Assembly (NCBI GenBank): GCA_017464565.1 | Contig: JAFTZH010000046.1 | Span: 1-48,970 of the forward strand | Source: Clostridia bacterium | Lineage (GTDB): Bacteria; Bacillota; Clostridia; Oscillospirales; CAG-272 | DNA: 48,970 bases | Reading direction: 5' to 3' | Shown here: piece by piece, positions 43,484 through 48,970 of the stretch | Layout: the number at the start of each line of letters is the position of its first letter | Position numbering within the stretch: the stretch's first letter is position 1 | Notes under the pieces: generated by a model | The model's database searches: none | What the model was told of the DNA's origin: nothing | The model's input: the letters and a program-made list of their open reading frames with translations, nothing else | Position numbers and translations under genes: made by a program

Positions 43484-44290
43484 ATGCGGGAAAATAAGGA
43501 AATAAGAAAGCTGGCAAAGCAAATGCTGTTGTCTCGCAATAATTTGCAGAGGCTGGCATTTGGCGTTTGCATATGTTTGATGGCAATAATGCTTCCCATT
43601 ATCGCTTTTTCCGTAATATCGGGCTTTTCGGTGCTTCCGGAAATTTCGGAGTACCTCTCATCAATCCTTTTTTCCGCGGCGTGTCTTACTCTTGGCGCGC
43701 TCTTGGTTTTCGTTACGGTTCCGATAATAAGCGGATTTTTTGAGTCGGCTTATAAAATATACGAGGGCAAGCGTGAATTTTATTTTGCGGATATATTCGC
43801 GCCCTTCAAATCCTCAAAAAAATATTTTTCCGCGATACACGCGGGAGTACTTTTTATTTTGCGGGGAACAGCGTTGTTTGCCGCTTCGGTTATTGCTTTT
43901 TACGCCTTGCAGACCGCTTCGGGTTTCGTCTTTGCGATTTTTGGATTGCCCGATATTCTTAACTCGGTTTTTGAAATTTTCTCAACGGCTTTTTGCGTAA
44001 TATTGTTTATCGTTTTGGCTTGCGTTACGAGCGGCGGATTTTTTACCCCGTATTTTATATGCAAGGGATTTAGCGTAAACAAGGCAAGAGAGCTGAGCCA
44101 TTCTGCCGTCAACGGCAAAAAGCCTATGATATGCAGATATATTTTCGGATTTTCGGGAATATTTGTTTTATCTCTGCTGACGGTCGGAACGCTTTTCGTG
44201 ATTTATACGATACCGCTGATGATCTTCGCGTATTTTATCTACGCTGACCAAATAACAGAAAATACATTACTTTTTTATGACGAGAGGTAA
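43484..44290 (+). CDS. Hypothetical polytopic membrane protein
   Basis: 268 residues with hydrophobic segments at about 25-50, 62-88, 120-145, 155-185 and 220-255. The N-terminus is charged (RENKEIRKLAKQMLLSRNN), and a loop (about 90-115) is charged and aromatic. This resembles clostridial DUF975-like membrane proteins but no assignment is made. First gene of a rightward unit; metG begins 6 nt after the stop, so the two are co-transcribed. Confidence 0.7.
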   Translation: MRENKEIRKLAKQMLLSRNNLQRLAFGVCICLMAIMLPIIAFSVISGFSVLPEISEYLSSILFSAACLTLGALLVFVTVPIISGFFESAYKIYEGKREFYFADIFAPFKSSKKYFSAIHAGVLFILRGTALFAASVIAFYALQTASGFVFAIFGLPDILNSVFEIFSTAFCVILFIVLACVTSGGFFTPYFICKGFSVNKARELSHSAVNGKKPMICRYIFGFSGIFVLSLLTVGTLFVIYTIPLMIFAYFIYADQITENTLLFYDER

Positions 44291-44295
44291 AGAAA

Positions 44296-46251
44296 ATGAA
44301 GGAAAAATTTTATATTACGACGGCTATCGCGTACGCGTCGAGAAAACCGCATTTCGGAAACACCTACGAGGTTATTATGACCGACGCCATAGCGCGCTAT
44401 AAAAGAGAAAGAGGATACGACGTTTTCTTCTGTACGGGCACCGATGAGCACGGACAGAAGATAGAAAATCTCGCGCTTGAGGCGGGAATAACACCGAAGG
44501 CTTACGTTGACGGCGTTGCGTCAGAGATAAAGGGAATCTGGGACAAGATGAATACGACGTACGATTATTTTATTCGTACCACCGACGATTATCACGAAAA
44601 AACGGTCGCGAAGATATTCAAAAAGTTTTACGATAAGGGTGATATTTACAAGAGCCATTACGAGGGTTGGTATTGTACGCCGTGCGAATCCTTCTTTACT
44701 CAGTTTCAGGCAGTGGACGGAAAGTGTCCCGATTGCGGAAGACCGGTAGAGCAGGCAAAAGAAGAGGCGTATTTCTTCAAAATGACCAAATACGTCGATA
44801 GGCTGATGAAGCATATAGACGAGAATCCCGAGTTTATTCAGCCCGAGTCGCGCAAAAAGGAAATGGTAAACAACTTCCTTAAAGCAGGGCTTCAGGATCT
44901 CTGCGTTTCGAGAACCTCTTTTAAATGGGGAATCCCCGTTGACTTTGACGATAAGCACGTTATCTACGTTTGGCTTGACGCGCTTACCAACTATATAACC
45001 GCTCTCGGTTACGATCCCGACAAGACCTACGAGGAGCAATCGGAGCATTTCAAGAAATACTGGCCCTGCGACGTTCATATTATCGGAAAGGATATTCTTC
45101 GCTTCCATACTATATATTGGCCTATATTCCTTATGGCTCTCGACCTGCCTCTTCCCAAGAAGGTGTTCGGACATCCGTGGTTTAATTTCGGTATGGATAA
45201 AATGTCGAAATCCAAGGGCAACGTTATATACGCCGATAAGCTTTCCGAGCATTTCGGAGTTGACGGAGTAAGATATTACGCGCTGGCGGAAATGCCTTAC
45301 AATTCGGATGGGTCAATAACCTACGAGGCGGTAATCAGCCGATATAATACCGACCTTGTGAACAATCTTGGAAATCTCGTCAAGAGAACGCTTGATATGG
45401 ATAAGAAATATTTCGGCAAGCTCGTTCCGTCGCCTGCGGCTCCCGAGCCTCTTGACGAAGAGCTTCGCGCCGCTTGTGCCGAGGCTTACCGCGGAGTAAT
45501 CTCCAATATGGACGATTACAAAATATCGGACGCGCTGGAATGTATATTCACTATGCTTCGCCGTGCGAACAAATATATTGATGAAACTACCCCTTGGATA
45601 CTTGCCAAGGACGAGGCAAAAAAAGACCGTCTCGCTACCGTTATATACAACCTGCTTGAAGCGATACGCTGGGGAGCGGTGCTTCTCGCGCCCTTTATCC
45701 CCGAGACGTCTGCAGAAATTCTCAACGAGCTTGGCGATGCTCCGAGCGGATATGAGAGCGTTGGGGATACCGACAGCTTCGGCGGAATGAAGGACGGAAG
45801 CGAGGTAAAGGATTCTAAGGTACTGTTCGCGAGAATAGACGAGGAAAAGAAGCTTGCCGAGTTTGAGGCTGAAAGACAGGCTCAAATTGCAGAGGCGAAA
45901 GCCGCGGAAATAGAAAAGCCCGAGCCGTGCGAACCAGTCGGTATAGAGGATTTTATGGCTCTTGAACTCAGAAGCGCTAAGATACTTTCTTGCGAAAAGG
46001 TACCTAAGGCTAAAAAGCTCCTTTGTATGCAGCTTGATCTCGGTTACGAGAAGCGGCAGGTGGTTTCGGGAATAGCAGCTTTCTACGCTCCCGAGGAGCT
46101 TATAGGAAAGAAGGTTATCGTAGTCGCTAATCTTAAGCCCGCAAAGCTGTGCGGAATAGAGTCGCAGGGAATGATACTCGCGAGCGGGGAAGAAAAGGTA
46201 CGAGTCGTATTTTTGTCAGACGATACCCCTCTCGGAGAGAGAATCAGATAA
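44296..46251 (+). CDS. metG: Methionyl-tRNA synthetase
   Basis: 651 residues. Class I motifs: HFGN (19-22, the HIGH equivalent) and KMSKS (302-306). A zinc knuckle (C-x2-C...C-x2-C, CTPCES...CPDCG) lies between about 128 and 150, and a C-terminal tRNA-binding OB domain covers about 555-651 (EDFMALELRSAKIL). It charges tRNA-Met. The gap to the preceding gene is 5 nt, leaving no room for a T-box leader directly upstream. Confidence 0.95.
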   Translation: MKEKFYITTAIAYASRKPHFGNTYEVIMTDAIARYKRERGYDVFFCTGTDEHGQKIENLALEAGITPKAYVDGVASEIKGIWDKMNTTYDYFIRTTDDYHEKTVAKIFKKFYDKGDIYKSHYEGWYCTPCESFFTQFQAVDGKCPDCGRPVEQAKEEAYFFKMTKYVDRLMKHIDENPEFIQPESRKKEMVNNFLKAGLQDLCVSRTSFKWGIPVDFDDKHVIYVWLDALTNYITALGYDPDKTYEEQSEHFKKYWPCDVHIIGKDILRFHTIYWPIFLMALDLPLPKKVFGHPWFNFGMDKMSKSKGNVIYADKLSEHFGVDGVRYYALAEMPYNSDGSITYEAVISRYNTDLVNNLGNLVKRTLDMDKKYFGKLVPSPAAPEPLDEELRAACAEAYRGVISNMDDYKISDALECIFTMLRRANKYIDETTPWILAKDEAKKDRLATVIYNLLEAIRWGAVLLAPFIPETSAEILNELGDAPSGYESVGDTDSFGGMKDGSEVKDSKVLFARIDEEKKLAEFEAERQAQIAEAKAAEIEKPEPCEPVGIEDFMALELRSAKILSCEKVPKAKKLLCMQLDLGYEKRQVVSGIAAFYAPEELIGKKVIVVANLKPAKLCGIESQGMILASGEEKVRVVFLSDDTPLGERIR

Positions 46252-46275
46252 CGAAAAACAAACTAAAGGTGGAAT

Positions 46276-47232
46276 ATGAAGATAACCGTTGTAGGATGCG
46301 GACGTTGGGGTTCGCTCATCACTTGGTATTTGAATAGGCAAGGACATTCGATGACCCTTTACGGTCAGGATTTTTCTCCTCAGATGCAGCGCTTTATGGC
46401 GGAGCGAAGAAACGACCTTCTCGAGCTTGACGAAAGGGTTGAGCTTTCAACCTCGTACGATTCTATACGCAGTGCGGAGGTCGTCGTCGTATCTATACCC
46501 GCTCAGGCGTTCAGAGGCTTTTTGGAGGAGATAAAGCCCCTCGGTATCAAGAATAAGACCTTCGTTCTTTGTATGAAGGGAATAGAGATAGGAACGGGTA
46601 AAAGACTCTCCGAGGTTGCGTCTGAAAACCTCGACCCCTCAAATAAGGTGGCGGTATGGCTGGGCCCCGGACACGTTCAGGAGTTTTACGCGGGAATACC
46701 AAACTGTATGGTTATCGACAGCGAGGACACCGAGCTTAAAGAACATCTTGTAAACGAATTTTCAAGCGAGCTCATACGCTTTTACTACGGAACCGATATA
46801 ATAGGAAACGAGATAGGAGCCGCCGCGAAAAACGTCGTCGGAATTGCGGCGGGTATACTTGACGGGCTTGGGCTCAGTTCTCTGAAGGGCGCTCTTATGT
46901 CAAGAGGTACGCACGAAATTGCGAGACTTATAGTGGCTATGGGAGGAAACGAGCTTTCGGCTTACGGTCTATGCCACCTCGGAGATTATGAGGCTACCGT
47001 ATTTTCAAAGTACAGTCATAATCGTACGTTCGGTGAAAAGCTCGTAAAGGGTGAAAAATACGACTCTCTTGCGGAGGGATATTATACCGTAAAGGCTATG
47101 ATGGAGCTTTCCGAAAAATATAAGGTAGAGCTTCCTATATGCGAGGCGGTATATAAAATCTTGTATTGCTCCTGCGACGCGAGACAAACGCTTGACGGAT
47201 TGTTCCGCAGAAGCTTGAAATACGAGCAGTAA
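46276..47232 (+). CDS. gpsA: NAD(P)+-dependent glycerol-3-phosphate dehydrogenase
   Basis: 318 residues. Rossmann motif GCGRWGS (7-13), CMKGIEIGTGK and GNEIGAAAKNVVGIAAG with the catalytic lysine, and a C-terminal helical domain (MSRGTHEIARL, GLCHLGDYEATVFSKYSHN). It reduces dihydroxyacetone phosphate to sn-glycerol-3-phosphate for phospholipids. It shares 1 nt (TAATG) with the next gene. Confidence 0.93.
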   Translation: MKITVVGCGRWGSLITWYLNRQGHSMTLYGQDFSPQMQRFMAERRNDLLELDERVELSTSYDSIRSAEVVVVSIPAQAFRGFLEEIKPLGIKNKTFVLCMKGIEIGTGKRLSEVASENLDPSNKVAVWLGPGHVQEFYAGIPNCMVIDSEDTELKEHLVNEFSSELIRFYYGTDIIGNEIGAAAKNVVGIAAGILDGLGLSSLKGALMSRGTHEIARLIVAMGGNELSAYGLCHLGDYEATVFSKYSHNRTFGEKLVKGEKYDSLAEGYYTVKAMMELSEKYKVELPICEAVYKILYCSCDARQTLDGLFRRSLKYEQ

Positions 47233-48059
47233 TGAGCGGCGGATATAAAGAAAAAAATGCGTGTCTTTTTGACTCTCACGCTCATTATTTCGACGCGAGA
47301 TTTGATGAGCTTGGCGGAGCGGACGCTTTACTGTCCGACGAGGTGTTCGGACAAGCTGTTGAAAAAGTTATAAATGTCGGTACGAATAACGATAATAATA
47401 TCGTTTGTATCAACCAAGCGTTGAAGTACGACGGAATGTACGCGGCGGTCGGTATACACCCTGAGGACGCGCGTTATTGTAAGCGGGATTCCTCGGCGGA
47501 GGTATCTGTTCTTGAGGATATAATAGGAAACGCGGCGAACAGAAGGGCAAAAAAAATAGTGGCGCTCGGAGAGATAGGACTCGATTATCATTACGAAGGA
47601 TACGACCGCAATCTGCAAGCGGATTTTTTCGATAAACAAATGAAACTTGCCGAAAAACTTGATATTCCCGTTATAATCCACGACAGAGAAGCGCACGGCG
47701 ATTGCTTTGAGACCGTTATAAGATATCCTGATGTCAGAGGAGTTTTCCACAGCTACAGCGGAAGCGCGGAAATGGCGCTTGAATTGGCACGGAGAGGCTG
47801 GTATATATCTTTTTCGGGAGTAGTTACATTTAAAAACGCGCCGAGAGTAAGAGCGGTGGTGGAAAGGCTTCCTATGGATAAAATTTTGGTGGAGACCGAC
47901 GCTCCTTATCTTGCTCCGCATCCGTTCAGAAGAAGAATAAATCATTCGGGACTTATGGAATATACCGTAAAGGCAATAGCCGAAATAAAAAACTTGTCTT
48001 TTGCGGAGACCGCAGATATTACTTACAGGAACGCGTCAAAATTATTTGGCGTAGAATAA
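47232..48059 (+). CDS. tatD: TatD-family deoxyribonuclease
   Basis: 275 residues. Metal ligands of the amidohydrolase-like barrel: DSHAHYFD (about 14-21), GEIGLDYHYEG, IIHDREAHGD, FHSYSGS and ETDAPYLAPHPFR. Members are cytoplasmic Mg2+-dependent 3'-5' DNases or tRNA-related hydrolases. It is coupled to gpsA by a 1-nt overlap; no ribosome site of its own is obvious, and metG-tatD order is common in Bacillota, here with gpsA between. Confidence 0.92.
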   Translation: MSGGYKEKNACLFDSHAHYFDARFDELGGADALLSDEVFGQAVEKVINVGTNNDNNIVCINQALKYDGMYAAVGIHPEDARYCKRDSSAEVSVLEDIIGNAANRRAKKIVALGEIGLDYHYEGYDRNLQADFFDKQMKLAEKLDIPVIIHDREAHGDCFETVIRYPDVRGVFHSYSGSAEMALELARRGWYISFSGVVTFKNAPRVRAVVERLPMDKILVETDAPYLAPHPFRRRINHSGLMEYTVKAIAEIKNLSFAETADITYRNASKLFGVE

Positions 48060-48063
48060 AAAT

Positions 48064-48594
48064 ATGTTTTACTATACGGAATATACGTCGCCCGTCGGAA
48101 AGCTTACGATAGCGAGCGACGGAAATGCTGTCGTCGGCTTGTGGCTGAACGGTCAAAAATATTTTTTAGATACGCTTTCGGAGCTGCCGACGCGGAACGA
48201 CGCTTTGGATATATTTGATAAAACAAGGCAGTGGCTTGACCTTTATTTTGCGGGAAAGCATCCCGATATTCGTCGGCTTCTTCTAAAGCCTATCGGAGAA
48301 AGCTTTCGTCAAGCGGTTTGGAAGTGTCTGTGCGATATTCCTTACGGGGAAGTAACGACGTACGGAGCTATTGCCAAAAAAGTAGCCGTTGAGCTTGGAA
48401 GGGAAAGAATGTCGGCGCAAGCCGTAGGAGGCGCGGTAGGACATAATCCAATCTCCATTATTATTCCTTGCCACAGAGTAGTGGGGGCTTACGGCAGTCT
48501 CGTCGGGTACGCGGGAGGAATTGACAAAAAAATCAAGCTGCTTACGCTTGAAGGCATTGATACCGACAGATTTTTTGCACATAAATTAAAATAA
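48064..48594 (+). CDS. ogt: Methylated-DNA--protein-cysteine methyltransferase
   Basis: 176 residues with the acceptor cysteine C136 in IPCHRVVG, preceded by the helix-turn-helix-like segment (PYGEVTTYGAIAKKV) that binds DNA. It removes O6-alkyl groups from guanine in a suicide reaction. 4 nt after tatD and followed by a bidirectional terminator. Confidence 0.95.
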   Translation: MFYYTEYTSPVGKLTIASDGNAVVGLWLNGQKYFLDTLSELPTRNDALDIFDKTRQWLDLYFAGKHPDIRRLLLKPIGESFRQAVWKCLCDIPYGEVTTYGAIAKKVAVELGRERMSAQAVGGAVGHNPISIIIPCHRVVGAYGSLVGYAGGIDKKIKLLTLEGIDTDRFFAHKLK

Positions 48595-48597
48595 AAA

Positions 48598-48622
48598 ACC
48601 GCATCTCCAACGGAGATGCGGT
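48598..48622. terminator. Bidirectional terminator between ogt and gap
   Basis: Stem 48598-48608 with 48612-48622 (11 bp perfect), 3-nt loop, T-run on both flanks as read on each strand. Confidence 0.88.
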
Positions 48623-48641
48623 AATTTTTTATTTATTCAAA

Positions 48642-48970
48642 TCAGTTGAGCTCTGCGAAGTACTTGATAGTACGAACCATCTGGCTGGTGTAGGAGTTCT
48701 CGTTGTCGTACCAAGAAACAACCTGTACCTGATAGGTATCGTCGTCTATCTTTGCAACCATTGTCTGAGTTGCGTCGAAGAGAGAACCGTAGGTCATACC
48801 GATAACGTCGGAAGATACGATTTCGTCGGTGTTGTAACCGAAGGAAGCGGAAGAAGCAGCCTTCATAGCGGCGTTGATTCCTTCAACGGTAACGTCCTTG
48901 CCCTTAACAACAGCAACGAGAATGGTGGTAGAACCGGTGCAGGTAGGAACTCTCTGCGCGGAACCGATAA
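48642..48970 (-). CDS. gap: Glyceraldehyde-3-phosphate dehydrogenase, C-terminal part
   Basis: The last 109 or so codons of a leftward gene; the 5' part lies beyond the window. The visible protein has [28 protein letters not shown] and [18 protein letters not shown], then [17 protein letters not shown] near the end, all standard GAPDH C-terminal landmarks. The catalytic cysteine and NAD-binding region lie outside the window. It oxidises glyceraldehyde-3-phosphate in glycolysis. The usual PTPTG/VPTPTGS segment reads VPTCTGS here, with a cysteine. Confidence 0.93.
   Translation of the reverse strand, partial: IGSAQRVPTCTGSTTILVAVVKGKDVTVEGINAAMKAASSASFGYNTDEIVSSDVIGMTYGSLFDATQTMVAKIDDDTYQVQVVSWYDNENSYTSQMVRTIKYFAELN

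Noticed and set aside
44291..44295. T-box leader for metG
   Set aside because: Only 5 nt separate metG from the preceding gene, and no T-box sequence was seen upstream of 43484.

Overview
The window looks like a chromosomal segment of a gut-type Clostridia bacterium (Bacillota, Oscillospirales/Christensenellales-like). This is inferred from GGAGG/AAAGGA ribosome sites, sigma-A promoters that nearly all have 17-bp spacers, whiA, a DnaE-type polymerase III, a clostridial-style ParC, lipoproteins with Thr/Ala-rich linkers after the lipid cysteine, and GLUG-repeat surface proteins. No tRNA, rRNA, CRISPR array, transposase or prophage gene was seen. The species is not identifiable by eye.

Region 1 (1-2640) has palindromic intergenic DNA and a leftward pair of exporters (EamA-type, then MATE). 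Region 2 (2660-20030) is a glycan-use island. A divergent AraC/cupin regulator faces a rightward run: nanA-like lyase, two tandem sialidase-like Asp-box proteins without signal peptides, a solute-binding lipoprotein, a GH43 lipoprotein, a GLUG+GH43 chimera, two further GLUG proteins with a 47-residue peptide gene between them, an SGNH-esterase lipoprotein, and a cytoplasmic GH36-like glycosidase. The simplest reading is extracellular trimming and deacylation, import, then cytoplasmic hydrolysis and aldol cleavage. No permeases and no nanE/nanK/nagA/nagB are present here. The island ends at a bidirectional terminator shared with a XerC/D-type recombinase.

Region 3 (21100-22410) holds a five-helix membrane protein, then about 400 nt with well-formed hairpins around a 39-codon Gln/Asn-only reading frame, then an intrinsic terminator. 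I regard this as the most unusual part of the window: a candidate structured RNA, a microprotein gene, or both. A 43-residue membrane peptide lies on the opposite strand.

Region 4 (22425-29433) is a leftward housekeeping run: coaE, lytic transglycosylase, M18 aminopeptidase, prfA, sua5, parC (without parE). Region 5 (29537-32568) runs rightward: HAD phosphatase, murB, whiA, trxA; rapZ and yvcK, usual neighbours of whiA, are absent. Region 6 (32700-40307) has two tandem promoters driving rfbF, rfbG, an SDR epimerase/reductase and a GtrB-like glycosyltransferase (a CDP-deoxyhexose cassette without rfbH), followed by dnaE. Region 7 (40320-48970) has a BofC-C-like membrane protein, a class A penicillin-binding protein, a membrane protein, metG, gpsA, tatD, ogt and the 3' part of a convergent gap gene cut by the window edge.
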